Shown: piece after piece, positions 17,701 through 25,733 of the stretch
Layout of the letters: each line of letters starts with the position of its first letter
Position numbering within the stretch: the stretch's first letter is position 1
From: an uncultured Eubacteriales bacterium
GTDB lineage: Bacteria; Bacillota; Clostridia; Oscillospirales; Acutalibacteraceae
NCBI GenBank assembly: GCA_905198155.1
Contig: CAJKBQ010000013.1
Location: forward strand, 1-64,000
Length of the DNA stretch: 64,000 bases
Direction of reading: 5' to 3'
Made by a program: the position numbers and the translations under genes
Notes under the pieces: generated by a model
Databases searched by the model: none
What the model saw: the letters and a program-made list of their open reading frames with translations, nothing else
What the model was told of the DNA's origin: nothing

Positions 17701-18272
17701 CCCGGTACGACTTCCTCAAAGGCCAGCTGGACGACGTCGAAAAATCCCGCAGCGAACTGACTGCGCTGATCGCCCGGCTGACGGACGAGATGAAAAAGCA
17801 GTTCACCGAGCGGTTCCAGACGATCAACCGGGCGTTCGGCGAGACGTTCCGCGACCTGTTCGGCGGCGGCACGGCCAATCTGTCGCTGACCGATCCGTCC
17901 GACGTGCTGCATTCCGATATTCAAATCGCGATCGAGCCGCAGGGCAAGATCATTACCAATATCGACGCGCTGTCCGGCGGCGAAAAATCGCTGGCGGCCA
18001 TCGCGCTGTATTTCGCCATCATCAAAGTCAGCCCCACGCCGTTCTGCATCCTGGACGAGATCGAAGCGGCGCTGGACGACGTGAACGTGAACCGGTTTGC
18101 GGACTATCTGCGCCGGATGAGCGACCGCACGCAGTACATCGCCATCACGCACCGGCGCGGGACGATGGAGGAGGCCGATGTGCTGTACGGCGTGACGATG
18201 CAGGAAAAAGGCGTGTCCAAAATCCTCCGCCTGCCCATCGGCGAGGTGGAAGCGAAGCTGGGCATTCATTGA
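14703..18272 (+). CDS. smc: Chromosome segregation ATPase SMC
   Basis: This 1189-residue condensin subunit compacts and segregates the chromosome with ScpA and ScpB. The N-terminal head has Walker A GPNGSGKSN (about residues 32-40). Two long coiled coils (about 165-500 and 670-1000) flank a hinge at about 515-665 (GIHGPVSRIL, then GGSLTGGS). The C-terminal head has the ABC signature LSGGEKSLAAI and Walker B CILDEIEAALDD. Length is normal. The coiled coils are unusually rich in Ala, Gln and Arg, following the high G+C content. The ATG at 14703 comes after CAGGAGTTTTGAG. Confidence 0.98.
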   Translation: MLIQSLEIQGFKSFPDRTVLTFDRGITAVVGPNGSGKSNISDAVRWVLGEQSTKSLRGTKMEDVVFNGTASRRPQGYAEVSLSIDNTDRGLSFDQDAVRITRRYYRSGESEYLINGAAVRLKDVNELFMDTGLGRDGYSVIGQGKIADIVSGRSEDRREIFEEAAGISRYRYRKTEAERRLAQAQENLLRLNDILQELADRVGPLGEQAEKAKQFLEFSTEKKGLEIGLWLITIDRLGDQLRSQEEKLAAVQLQYDDMGAELAQLAQEIQQTSDRVNRCAVEIDALRRKMTECERSAAQLDSENAVRRNDIAHYRENIARIDQEMQAAAATEAETAAARQQLEADADAQRSACRTLDDRIGAQTQTQAEMLRRLNDGTEQENRLREELAVIQSALSDARTADATAETTISEINGRMESVRAEYTAAQARRSQLEAQAADSRQRLRDQEARRAALDNTIQGYAMRQAAQQKRMNDRRAAVDQLQLDAESERRRVKLLEDLERSYEGFAHSVKVVMQEHTRGTLPGIHGPVSRILQVPEQYATAIETALGAAMQNIVCASESDAKRAIALLKQRDSGRATFLPLSTIKGSVLTERGLDDCFGFVGVASELVSCDGQYQEICRSLLGRIAIAEDLDSAVTIARQFHYRFRIVTLDGQVVNAGGSLTGGSLAKNAGLLSRAAQIEKARKKADALARKADVERAQLKQLQEACSADDAALLAVNAEKTALQEEIIRTQAEQTRLASLMEAAADTVAQRAAEQQKAEARLRELASIRAQARGNLTEAEEKRAGTEQALHAAERQKSEIQQQSAEADRQLAALQLERVTAEKELERFTQQIDELDRRSSDRVAHLQESAAQRAQWDAQIAEAEQQIAARTAQKQELEQQQLDAGAQIAAQSNARMQLEQAQQALRTRERDRAVAQEKCKGELDRLRDQSDGQQKALDEILAKLWEEYELTQREAREQAVPVPNPAQAQRRLTELRGKIRALGSVNVAAIEEYKEVRARYDFLKGQLDDVEKSRSELTALIARLTDEMKKQFTERFQTINRAFGETFRDLFGGGTANLSLTDPSDVLHSDIQIAIEPQGKIITNIDALSGGEKSLAAIALYFAIIKVSPTPFCILDEIEAALDDVNVNRFADYLRRMSDRTQYIAITHRRGTMEEADVLYGVTMQEKGVSKILRLPIGEVEAKLGIH

Positions 18273-18305
18273 GATTTGCAATCCATCCGAAGGGAATGAT
18301 TATAT

Positions 18306-19220
18306 ATGGGATTTTTCCAAAAAATCAGCGAAGGACTGAAAAAAACGCGGTCGGGGATGATGAGCGCGATCCGCTCGATGCTCAGCGGGTTCAGCAGGAT
18401 CGACGACGAACTGTACGACGAGCTGGAAGAACTGCTGATTATGGGCGACGTGGGCGTGCCGACGGCAGAGCGCATCTGCACCGAGCTGCGCGCGCAGGTG
18501 AAGGCGCGCGGGATGAAAGAAGCGTCCGAAGTCAACGATGTGCTGCGCGAGATCGTGGTGCAGATGCTCGGCGCGGACGAAGGACTGCATTTGGACACCA
18601 AACCGTCGGTGATTTTGGTAATCGGCGTCAACGGCGTGGGCAAGACGACGTCCATCGGCAAAATCGCCGCCCAGCTGCACCGCGACGGCAAAAAGGTGAT
18701 TTTGGCGGCGGCGGACACGTTCCGCGCGGCGGCGATCGATCAGCTGAAAGTGTGGGCCGAGCGGGCGCACGCCGATCTGGTTGCGCAGCCGGAAGGCTCC
18801 GACCCGGCGGCGGTGGTGTTCGACGCGATTTCTGCGGCAAAAGCCCGCGGCGCGGACGTGGTGATCTGCGACACGGCCGGGCGGCTGCACAACAAGAAAA
18901 ACCTGATGGACGAGCTGGCGAAAATCCACCGGATCATCGACCGGGAGCTGCCGGACGCCGACAAGGAAGTGCTGCTGGTGCTGGACGCGACGACCGGGCA
19001 GAACGCCGTGAATCAGGCGCGGGCGTTCAAAGAAGCCGCCGGGCTGACTGGCATTGTGCTGACGAAGCTGGACGGCACCGCCAAAGGCGGCGTGGTGCTG
19101 GCGATCCGCGAGGATCTGGGCATCCCGGTCAAATTCATCGGTGTGGGCGAGCAGGTGGACGATTTGCAGCCGTTTTCGGCGGCGGAATTTGCCGATGCGC
19201 TGTTCGCAAAGGAGAACTGA
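18306..19220 (+). CDS. ftsY: Signal recognition particle receptor FtsY
   Basis: This 304-residue GTPase brings SRP-ribosome complexes to the membrane. It has the N domain (about 1-90) and the G domain with GVNGVGKTTSIGKIA (about 105-119), DTAGRLHNK and TKLDGTAKGG. It lacks the long acidic N-terminal A domain of the E. coli protein, as is usual in Firmicutes. Spacing to smc is 33 bases with RBS GAAGGGAATG, and rdgB begins two bases after its stop. Confidence 0.98.
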   Translation: MGFFQKISEGLKKTRSGMMSAIRSMLSGFSRIDDELYDELEELLIMGDVGVPTAERICTELRAQVKARGMKEASEVNDVLREIVVQMLGADEGLHLDTKPSVILVIGVNGVGKTTSIGKIAAQLHRDGKKVILAAADTFRAAAIDQLKVWAERAHADLVAQPEGSDPAAVVFDAISAAKARGADVVICDTAGRLHNKKNLMDELAKIHRIIDRELPDADKEVLLVLDATTGQNAVNQARAFKEAAGLTGIVLTKLDGTAKGGVVLAIREDLGIPVKFIGVGEQVDDLQPFSAAEFADALFAKEN

Positions 19221-19222
19221 CG

Positions 19223-19816
19223 ATGGAACCGTTTATCATTGCGACGCACAACGTCAAAAAATTGGCGGAGCTGGAACGGATCCTGACCCCGCTGGGCATT
19301 TCGGTGCAGACGGCATCGCAGGCCGGGTTCACGCTGCCCGAAGTGGACGAAACCGGAACCACCTTCGCGGAAAATGCGCGGCTGAAAGCCGAATCGGCGA
19401 TGCGCGCGACGGGCCGTCCCGCCGTGGCGGACGATTCCGGGCTGGTGGTCGATGCGCTGGGCGGCGCGCCGGGTGTGTATTCCGCGCGGTATGCCGGGCC
19501 GGACGCCGGCGACCGCGACCGGTACGAAAAATTGCTGCGAGAACTGGCCGATGTGCCGGACGACCGGCGGACGGCGCGGTTTGTATCGGCGGTGTGCTGC
19601 GTGTTCCCGGACGGCACGTCCATCGACGTGACCGGCGCATGCGAGGGGCGGATTGCCCGCGCGCCGCGCGGCGACGGCGGATTCGGGTACGACCCGGTGT
19701 TCCTGGTCGGCGACCGCAGCTACGCCGAGCTGACCGCCGCCGAAAAAGATGAAATCAGTCACCGCGGCCGCGCGCTGCGCGCCTTGCAGGATGCGCTGCG
19801 CCGCCGCATGAAATAA
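19223..19816 (+). CDS. rdgB: Non-canonical purine NTP pyrophosphatase (RdgB/HAM1)
   Basis: This 197-residue house-cleaning enzyme hydrolyses dITP and XTP. The substrate loop ATHNVKKL is at residues 7-14 and the catalytic ADDSGLVVDALGG near 66-78. The GFGYDPVFL motif lies near 154-162. The start is the ATG at 19223 with GGAG eight bases upstream, inside the end of ftsY. A longer frame running from 18269 is only a shadow of ftsY. Confidence 0.96.
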   Translation: MEPFIIATHNVKKLAELERILTPLGISVQTASQAGFTLPEVDETGTTFAENARLKAESAMRATGRPAVADDSGLVVDALGGAPGVYSARYAGPDAGDRDRYEKLLRELADVPDDRRTARFVSAVCCVFPDGTSIDVTGACEGRIARAPRGDGGFGYDPVFLVGDRSYAELTAAEKDEISHRGRALRALQDALRRRMK

Positions 19817-19830
19817 AGGAGATTGAACCA

Positions 19831-20133
19831 ATGCTGACAAGTAAACAACGCGCATTTCTGCGCAGCATGGCAGCCAATGCCGACACCATTTTGATGATCG
19901 GCAAAGGCGGCGTGTCCGACGAAGTGATCGCGCAGGCGGACGGCGCGCTGAACACCCGCGAGTTGATTAAAGGAAAAGTGCTGGAAACCGCGCCCGAATC
20001 GGTGAAAACATTCGGCGCGCAGCTGGCCGAAGCCACCGGCGCCGAGCTGGTTACGACGATCGGCACTAAGTTTGTGCTGTACCGCCGCAACGAGAAAAAA
20101 CCGGTGATCGAGCTGCCGCGCACACGCGGATGA
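19831..20133 (+). CDS. yhbY: YhbY/CRM-type ribosome assembly RNA-binding protein
   Basis: This 100-residue CRM-domain protein is associated with the large-subunit precursor. The start LTSKQRAFLRSMA and the GKGG loop near residue 30 are typical of the family. It has RBS AAAGGAGATTG and overlaps the nadD start by four bases (ATGA). This places it in the widespread yhbY (yqeI)-nadD-yqeK-rsfS string. Confidence 0.93.
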   Translation: MLTSKQRAFLRSMAANADTILMIGKGGVSDEVIAQADGALNTRELIKGKVLETAPESVKTFGAQLAEATGAELVTTIGTKFVLYRRNEKKPVIELPRTRG

Positions 20134-20765
20134 GCGCGGCGAAGCGCCGTGCCGCGATTTTGGGCGGCACGTTTAACCCGATTCACAACGGCCATTTGTA
20201 CCTGGTGCGGGCGTTCGCCGACGCACTGGCGCTGGACGAGGTGATCCTGATGATTTCCAACATCCCGCCACACAAAGCCGCGCCGGACTTGGCGTCCAAC
20301 GCCGACCGGCTGGCGATGGCAGCGTGTGCGCAGGCGTCGGAACCGCGGATCCGGCCGTGCGACCTGGAACTGCGGCGCGGCGGCAAAAGCTACACCGCCA
20401 ACACGCTGCGCTACCTGACCCGCCGCCACCGCGACACGGAATATTACTTCCTGACCGGGGCGGATATGTTCCTGACGCTGCCGACGTGGTACCGGCCGCG
20501 CGAAATTTTCCGGCGCGCAGTGATTTGCGCGTCGCCGCGTGCCGGGCAGCCGCTGGCGGAACTGGAAGCGTTTGCGCCGCAGCTGCACGCGATGGGGGCA
20601 CGAACGATTTTGCTGCCGGTAAACCCGCCGCCGGTATCTTCGACGGAGATCCGCGCCCGCGTGCGCGCCGGGCAGCCGATCGACGGGCTGGTGCCGCCGG
20701 CGGTGGCCGAATATATCGCATCGCACGGGTTGTACCGTGCGCCGAAAGGAGAGACTGCGCAATGA
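20130..20765 (+). CDS. nadD: Nicotinate-nucleotide adenylyltransferase
   Basis: This 211-residue enzyme adenylates nicotinate mononucleotide in NAD synthesis. The nucleotidyltransferase motif GGTFNPIHNGHL lies at residues 12-23 and SSTEIRARVR near 171-180. Length is slightly above average because of a basic N-terminal extension (MSAAKRRA). The start overlaps the yhbY stop and its own stop overlaps the yqeK start (ATGA). Confidence 0.96.
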   Translation: MSAAKRRAAILGGTFNPIHNGHLYLVRAFADALALDEVILMISNIPPHKAAPDLASNADRLAMAACAQASEPRIRPCDLELRRGGKSYTANTLRYLTRRHRDTEYYFLTGADMFLTLPTWYRPREIFRRAVICASPRAGQPLAELEAFAPQLHAMGARTILLPVNPPPVSSTEIRARVRAGQPIDGLVPPAVAEYIASHGLYRAPKGETAQ

Positions 20766-21355
20766 TGTCCATTGCGGAATGCAAAGCGGAAGTTGCGGCG
20801 AAACTGTCGCCCGCACGGGCGCAGCATTCATTTAATGTTGCGGCGGCGGCCGTCCGGTTGGCGGAAAAATACGGCGCCGACCCGGCACAGGCGGAAATCG
20901 CCGGGATCCTGCACGACTATATGAAAGAAACGCCGGAAAAAGAACAGTTGCAATTGCTCGCGCAGTCTGGTATAATAGTACGGGACACCGAGCGCTGCGC
21001 GCCGAAGCTGCTGCACGCGATGACCGGCGCGCTGGCGGCGCGCACGCATTTCGGCGTGGACGACCCGGCGGTGCTGGACGCCATCCGGTACCACACGACC
21101 GGCCGCGCGGGGATGACGCTGCTGGACAAGGTGCTGTATATCGCGGACTTTGTGTCCGCCGACCGCACATACGACGGCGTGGACGCGCTGCGCGCGCTGG
21201 CCGACCGGAATCTGGACGACGCCGTGTTTTTCGGGCTGGCGTACACGGTCGGCGATCTGGCGTCGCACAACCGGCCGATTCACGAGGACACCATCCGCGC
21301 GTACAATGAGCTGGCCTGCGCATGCGTTCGGGCCGAACAGGAGGGAAACCGATGA
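20762..21355 (+). CDS. yqeK: YqeK-type HD-domain diadenosine tetraphosphatase
   Basis: This 197-residue HD-superfamily phosphohydrolase has its first metal His in ARAQHSFNVA (about residue 22), the HD pair in GILHDYMKET (about 50-59), further His residues in LLHAMTG and IRYHTTG, and a late Asp in YIADFVSADR. YqeK enzymes cleave Ap4A to two ADP. It follows nadD with a four-base overlap and precedes rsfS, also with a four-base overlap. Two consecutive ATG codons open the frame; the second could be used instead. Confidence 0.92.
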   Translation: MMSIAECKAEVAAKLSPARAQHSFNVAAAAVRLAEKYGADPAQAEIAGILHDYMKETPEKEQLQLLAQSGIIVRDTERCAPKLLHAMTGALAARTHFGVDDPAVLDAIRYHTTGRAGMTLLDKVLYIADFVSADRTYDGVDALRALADRNLDDAVFFGLAYTVGDLASHNRPIHEDTIRAYNELACACVRAEQEGNR

Positions 21356-21711
21356 ATGCAATCGAAATCGTCCGGGCGGCGGCCGCCGCGCTGGACAGCA
21401 AAAAGGCGCGCGATATCCGCGCGATCGATATTCATGCGCAGTCGGTGCTGGCGGATTACTTCGTCATCGCCGGGGCGTCGAGCAGCACGCAGCTGCACGC
21501 GCTGGCCGACGAGGTGGAGTTCCAGCTGTCGCAGCGCGGCGCAGAACCGACGCGCGTGGAGGGAATCGGCAATGACAACTGGGTGCTGATCGACTACGGC
21601 GCGGTGATCGTCCACATCTTTCTGGACAAGGCGCGCGAATTTTACGATTTGGAGCGGCTGTGGTGCGACGGGGCGGAGGTTCCGCTGGCGGATGTGCTGC
21701 ATCCGGACTGA
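21352..21711 (+). CDS. rsfS: Ribosomal silencing factor RsfS
   Basis: This 119-residue Iojap-family protein binds L14 and blocks subunit joining under starvation. It shows the family core ADYFVIAGASSSTQLHALAD and the NWVLIDYGAVIVHIF stretch. The ATG at 21352 sits in the overlap with yqeK and follows GGAGGGAAACC. A longer frame from 21322 lacks an RBS. leuS begins 69 bases later. Confidence 0.96.
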   Translation: MNAIEIVRAAAAALDSKKARDIRAIDIHAQSVLADYFVIAGASSSTQLHALADEVEFQLSQRGAEPTRVEGIGNDNWVLIDYGAVIVHIFLDKAREFYDLERLWCDGAEVPLADVLHPD

Positions 21712-21780
21712 GTTTTTTGGGGCAAATCATGCTTTTTGAAAAATAAATTTTATTTCTTGCAGGAGAGGTCTGATTTTCAA

Positions 21781-24186
21781 ATGAAGTACGAACCGCAGGC
21801 AATTGAACAAAAATGGCAGGATCGCTGGGCCAAAAAGAAGGCGTTTGAAGCCAGCGACGATTTCAGCAAGCCGAAATTTTACGGACTGATCGAGTTCCCG
21901 TACCCGAGCGGCGCGGGGATGCATGTGGGGCACATCAAAGCGTATTCCGGGATGGAAGTGATCTGCCGCAAGCGCCGGATGCAGGGGTACAACGTGCTGT
22001 TCCCGATCGGGTTCGATGCGTTTGGTCTGCCGACGGAAAACTATGCGATTAAGCACAACATCCACCCGCGCAAAGTCACCGACCAGAACATCGCCCGGTT
22101 TACCGATCAGCTGAAAAAAGTCGGATTTTCGTTCGACTGGACGCGCACCATCGACACCACGCACGAGGACTACTACAAGTGGACGCAGTGGATTTTCCTG
22201 AAACTGTTCGAGCACGGCCTGGCGTTCCGCGACACGGCGCTGGTCAACTACTGCCCCAGCTGCAAAGTGGTGCTGTCCAACGAAGATTCACAGGGCGGCA
22301 AGTGCGATATCTGCCACAGCGATATCATCCAGAAGTCGAAGGACGTGTGGTACCTGCGCATCACCGAGTACGCCGATAAGCTGCTGGAAGGGCTGAATTA
22401 CGTCGATTACCCGGCCAATATCCGGATGCAGCAGGAAAACTGGATCGGCCGCTCCACCGGCGCGTTTGTCAATTTCTCGCTGAAAGACACCGACGACACG
22501 CTCCGCATCTACACCACCCGGTGCGACACGCTGTTCGGCGTGACGTTTATGGTCATCGCGCCGGAGCATCCGATCATCGAAAAATACCGCGACCGGATCA
22601 CGAATATCGACGCGCTGGATGCGTACAAAGACGAATGCAGCAAAAAAACGGAGTTTGAGCGCACGCAGCTGGTCAAAGACAAGACCGGTGTCCGGATTGA
22701 GGGGCTGCGCGCGATCAACCCGGTGAACGGCAAGGAAATCCCGATTTTCATTTCCGACTACGTCATGATGGGGTACGGCACCGGCGCGATTATGGCCGTG
22801 CCGGCGCACGACGAGCGCGACTATGCGTTTGCGAAGAAATTCGGGATCGACATCATCGAGGTCATCCGCGGCGGCGATATGACGCAGGGCGCGTACACCG
22901 GCGACGGCGAGATGGTCAACTCCGACTTTTTGAACGGCTACACGAACAAAAAAGACTCGATCGAGCGGATGCTGCAATTTCTCACCGAAAAAGGCATCGG
23001 CGAAAAAGGCGTGCAGTATAAGATGAAAGACTGGGCGTTCAACCGCCAGCGGTACTGGGGCGAGCCGATCCCGATCGTGCACTGCCCGCACTGCGGGATG
23101 GTGCCGGTGCCGTACGACCAGCTGCCGCTGCGGCTGCCGGACGTCGAAAACTTTGAGCCGGGCGAAGGCGGCGAAAGCCCGCTGGCCAAGCTGGATTCGT
23201 TTGTCAACTGCAAGTGCCCCAAGTGCGGCGGCGACGCCAAACGCGAAACCGACACCATGCCGCAGTGGGCGGGGTCGTCGTGGTACTTCCTGCGGTATGT
23301 GGACCCGCACAACGATCAGGCGTTCGCGGCGCAGGATAAGCTGAAATATTGGATGCCGGTCGATTGGTACAACGGCGGGATGGAGCACGTGACGCGCCAC
23401 CTGATTTATTCGCGGTTCTGGCACCGCTTCCTGTACGACATCGGCGAAGTGCCGACGGCGGAGCCGTATGCCAAGCGGTCGGCGCAGGGCATGATTCTGG
23501 GCGCGGACGGCGTGAAAATGAGTAAATCGCGCGGGAACGTGGTGGATCCGAACGAAGTGGTCGATCAGTACGGCGCGGACACGCTGCGGACGTATATCCT
23601 GTTCATGGGCGATTACGGTTCGGCTGCGCCGTGGAGCGAAAACGGCGTGAAAGGCAGCCGGCGCTTCCTGGAACGCGTGGCGGCGCTGACCGATTTGGCG
23701 TCCGGCACCGGCGAAACGCCGGAGCTGGCGTCCGCGTTCCACAAGACGATCAAGAAAGTGTCCGGTGACATTGAAGAAATGAAGTTCAACACCGCCATCG
23801 CCGCGATGATGACGCTGATTAACCAGATTTACGACTGCGGCAAGCTGACGTGCGACGAGCTGAAAACGCTGGCCAAGCTGCTCTGCCCGTTCGCACCGCA
23901 TTTGTGCGAAGAAATCTGGGAACGTTTGGGCGGCGAAGGGCTTTGCTCGCTGGCGGCGTGGCCGACGTATGACGAAGCCAAGTGCCAGGACGCGACGGTC
24001 GAAATCGCCGTGCAGGTGAATGGCAAGCTGCGCGCCCGGATCGTGGTGCCGGCCGATATCTCGGCGGCGGACGCCGTCGCGGCGGCCAAAGCCCACGAAA
24101 AGATCGCCGCGGCGGTCAACGGCTGCACGGTGGTCAAGGAATTGTACGTCCCCGGCAAATTGGTGAACATCGTTGTCCGCAAATAA
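21781..24186 (+). CDS. leuS: Leucine--tRNA ligase
   Basis: This 801-residue class I synthetase charges tRNA-Leu. The HIGH-type motif is in PYPSGAGMHVGHI (about residues 40-52) and KMSKS in VKMSKSRGN (about 578-586). The editing domain (about 220-415) and a zinc-binding insert (CPHC and CKCPKC, near 440-485) are present. The ATG at 21781 follows AGGAGAGG; an in-frame start at 21736 has no RBS. No T-box leader is visible in the 69 bases upstream, so the gene appears to be read from the preceding operon. The UAA-anticodon tRNA-Leu is at 29131. Confidence 0.98.
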   Translation: MKYEPQAIEQKWQDRWAKKKAFEASDDFSKPKFYGLIEFPYPSGAGMHVGHIKAYSGMEVICRKRRMQGYNVLFPIGFDAFGLPTENYAIKHNIHPRKVTDQNIARFTDQLKKVGFSFDWTRTIDTTHEDYYKWTQWIFLKLFEHGLAFRDTALVNYCPSCKVVLSNEDSQGGKCDICHSDIIQKSKDVWYLRITEYADKLLEGLNYVDYPANIRMQQENWIGRSTGAFVNFSLKDTDDTLRIYTTRCDTLFGVTFMVIAPEHPIIEKYRDRITNIDALDAYKDECSKKTEFERTQLVKDKTGVRIEGLRAINPVNGKEIPIFISDYVMMGYGTGAIMAVPAHDERDYAFAKKFGIDIIEVIRGGDMTQGAYTGDGEMVNSDFLNGYTNKKDSIERMLQFLTEKGIGEKGVQYKMKDWAFNRQRYWGEPIPIVHCPHCGMVPVPYDQLPLRLPDVENFEPGEGGESPLAKLDSFVNCKCPKCGGDAKRETDTMPQWAGSSWYFLRYVDPHNDQAFAAQDKLKYWMPVDWYNGGMEHVTRHLIYSRFWHRFLYDIGEVPTAEPYAKRSAQGMILGADGVKMSKSRGNVVDPNEVVDQYGADTLRTYILFMGDYGSAAPWSENGVKGSRRFLERVAALTDLASGTGETPELASAFHKTIKKVSGDIEEMKFNTAIAAMMTLINQIYDCGKLTCDELKTLAKLLCPFAPHLCEEIWERLGGEGLCSLAAWPTYDEAKCQDATVEIAVQVNGKLRARIVVPADISAADAVAAAKAHEKIAAAVNGCTVVKELYVPGKLVNIVVRK

Positions 24187-24247
24187 ACCGGCAACTTTGT
24201 TCAAAACAGAAAAAATAAAAATTTCCGCAACAAATGCCGGATAGGGC

Positions 24248-24277
24248 TTGACATTTCACTATGCAATCATGTATAAT
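24248..24277 (+). promoter_or_regulatory. Sigma-A promoter of rpsU
   Basis: TTGACA (24248-24253) and TATAAT (24272-24277), 18-base spacer. Confidence 0.85.
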
Positions 24278-24301
24278 ATTAGATGTATCCATGATTGAAT
24301 A

Positions 24302-24323
24302 CCCCTGCCGTCAGGCGGAGGGG
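24302..24323 (+). promoter_or_regulatory. Hairpin covering the rpsU ribosome-binding site
   Basis: CCCCT (24302-24306) pairs with AGGGG (24319-24323) and GCC (24307-24309) with GGC (24314-24316), around a GTCA loop and a two-base bulge. The 3' arm is part of the purine-rich GGAGGGGAGGG Shine-Dalgarno region 9-20 bases before the ATG, so folding could limit initiation. The regulator, if any, is unknown. Confidence 0.5.
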
Positions 24324-24336
24324 AGGGAAATAAGGT

Positions 24337-24513
24337 ATGTCAGAAGTTCGTATCAAAGAAAATGAATCGCTCGACAGCGCGCTCAGACGCTTCAAAAAGC
24401 AGTGCGCGAAAGCCGGTGTCATTGCTGAGGTTCGCAAAAGAGAGGCGTATGAAAAGCCCTCTGTGAAGCGGAAGAAGAAGTCCGAAGCTGCCCGGAAACG
24501 CAAGTTTAGATAA
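24337..24513 (+). CDS. rpsU: 30S ribosomal protein S21
   Basis: This 58-residue basic protein begins MSEVRIKENESLDSALRRFK and ends in a Lys/Arg-rich tail (KRKKKSEAARKRKFR), matching S21. It has its own consensus promoter, a strong purine-rich RBS partly in a hairpin, and its own terminator. It is therefore expressed as a single gene between the leuS block and the YqeG gene. Confidence 0.97.
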   Translation: MSEVRIKENESLDSALRRFKKQCAKAGVIAEVRKREAYEKPSVKRKKKSEAARKRKFR

Positions 24514-24543
24514 GCTGCGTTCGGCGCGATGGAATCGGATCAC

Positions 24544-24575
24544 AAAAAGCGGGCGCATTCGCGTCCGCTTTTTTT
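24544..24575 (+). terminator. Terminator of rpsU
   Basis: AAAAAGCGGGCGC (24544-24556) pairs with GCGTCCGCTTTTT (24561-24573, one G-T pair) around ATTC and runs into seven T. Confidence 0.92.
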
Positions 24576-24596
24576 CAGAAACAAGGAGGAAAAACC

Positions 24597-25091
24597 GTGC
24601 CGATCTTGACCCCAGGGTACCGCTTCGCGCGCGTGGCGCAGATCTCGCCGGAGGCGCTGCGCCGCGCCGGGATTCGCGGGATTTTGCTGGACGTGGACAA
24701 CACGCTGTCGCCGCACAATGCGCCCGATCCGCTGCCGGACGCCGTGCAGTGGCTGCACGCGCTGGCAGATGCCGGGATTGCGGCGGTGATTGTGTCCAAC
24801 AACCGGGAACCGCGCGTGGCGCCGTTTGCCGACCGGCTGGGGCTGCCGTACGTCAGCCGCGGCGCAAAGCCGCTGTCCGTCGGGTTCCGCCGGGCGCAGC
24901 GGATGCTGGGGCTGCCGCGGACGGCGCTGGCGGTGGTGGGCGATCAGCTGTTTACCGACGTGCTCGGCGGCAACCTGGCCGGGATGACGACGCTGCTGGT
25001 GGACCCGATCCAGCCGGAGCATGGGTGGTTTTTCCGACTGAAACGCGCGCTGGAACGGCCGCTGCTGCGCGGCGTCCGGTACAGCGGGTAA
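24597..25091 (+). CDS. YqeG-family HAD phosphatase
   Basis: This 164-residue HAD-IIIA phosphatase has the nucleophile motif LLDVDNTLSPHN (about residues 30-41), motif II VIVSNNRE (about 64-71), a lysine in GAKPLS (about 91) and the acidic motif VVGDQLFTDVLGGN (about 115-128). The YqeG family is predicted to act on a phosphorylated sugar or lipid (phosphatidylglycerophosphate-phosphatase-like); the substrate is not proven here. The start is the GTG at 24597 after AAGGAGGA. It probably forms a unit with aroQ, 21 bases downstream. Confidence 0.9.
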   Translation: MPILTPGYRFARVAQISPEALRRAGIRGILLDVDNTLSPHNAPDPLPDAVQWLHALADAGIAAVIVSNNREPRVAPFADRLGLPYVSRGAKPLSVGFRRAQRMLGLPRTALAVVGDQLFTDVLGGNLAGMTTLLVDPIQPEHGWFFRLKRALERPLLRGVRYSG

Positions 25092-25112
25092 AGTGCAAAG
25101 GAGGGTTCCTAT

Positions 25113-25550
25113 ATGATTTCCAAAAAGATTCTGGTGCTGCTGGGGCCGAACCTGAACATGGTCGGCGTCCGCGAAAAAGGAATCTACGGTACGGAGTCCG
25201 CGCAGTCGATTGAAGAAGATATCTACGCGCAGGCGGCCGCCCGCGGGCTGGAATGCACGGTGTTTCAGTCCAACTACGAAGGCGCGCTGATCGACCAGAT
25301 TCAGCAGGCCATCGGGGTGTACGACGGCATTGTGCTCAACGCCGGCGCGCTGACGCATTACAGCTATGCGCTACGCGATGCGATTGCCGGGGTGCGGGTG
25401 CCGTGCGTGGAGGTGCATATGTCCAACATTCACGCGCGCGAGGAGTTCCGCCACCACTCGGTGATTGCGCCGGTGTGCGTGGGACAAATTGCAGGATTTG
25501 GCAAACAGGGATATTTCATGGCGATGGATGCGCTGCGGTCGATGATGTAA
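25113..25550 (+). CDS. aroQ: Type II 3-dehydroquinate dehydratase
   Basis: This 145-residue shikimate-pathway enzyme forms dodecamers. The signature LVLLGPNLNMVG lies at residues 7-18 with the glycine-rich loop and catalytic Tyr (GIYG, about 25). The substrate loop has EVHMSNIHAREEFRHHS (about 100-116), including the catalytic His. Size fits the family. RBS AAAGGAGGG. It lies upstream of efp, as in many Clostridia, but efp has its own promoter. Confidence 0.97.
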   Translation: MISKKILVLLGPNLNMVGVREKGIYGTESAQSIEEDIYAQAAARGLECTVFQSNYEGALIDQIQQAIGVYDGIVLNAGALTHYSYALRDAIAGVRVPCVEVHMSNIHAREEFRHHSVIAPVCVGQIAGFGKQGYFMAMDALRSMM

Positions 25551-25666
25551 AAACGGTGAAAAACGCGATTTTTTGCGGAATTTGGTCGCCATTTTCGGTC
25601 GTGCCGGGCGGCGTCCGCGTTTGACGCAGAAAATCGCAGGAAATCATCGGTTTTTTCAAAAAGGAC

Positions 25667-25695
25667 TTGCAAATTCCGCGGAAATACGGTAAAAT
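25667..25695 (+). promoter_or_regulatory. Sigma-A promoter of efp
   Basis: TTGCAA (25667-25672) and TAAAAT (25690-25695), 17-base spacer. Confidence 0.75.
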
Positions 25696-25733
25696 AATAG
25701 ATGTATCAATTCACAAAGTGAGGTTAAAATTTT

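Noticed and set aside
21712..21780. T-box leader before leuS
   Set aside because: The gap is only 69 bases, far too short for specifier, T-box and terminator, and no T-box core sequence is present.
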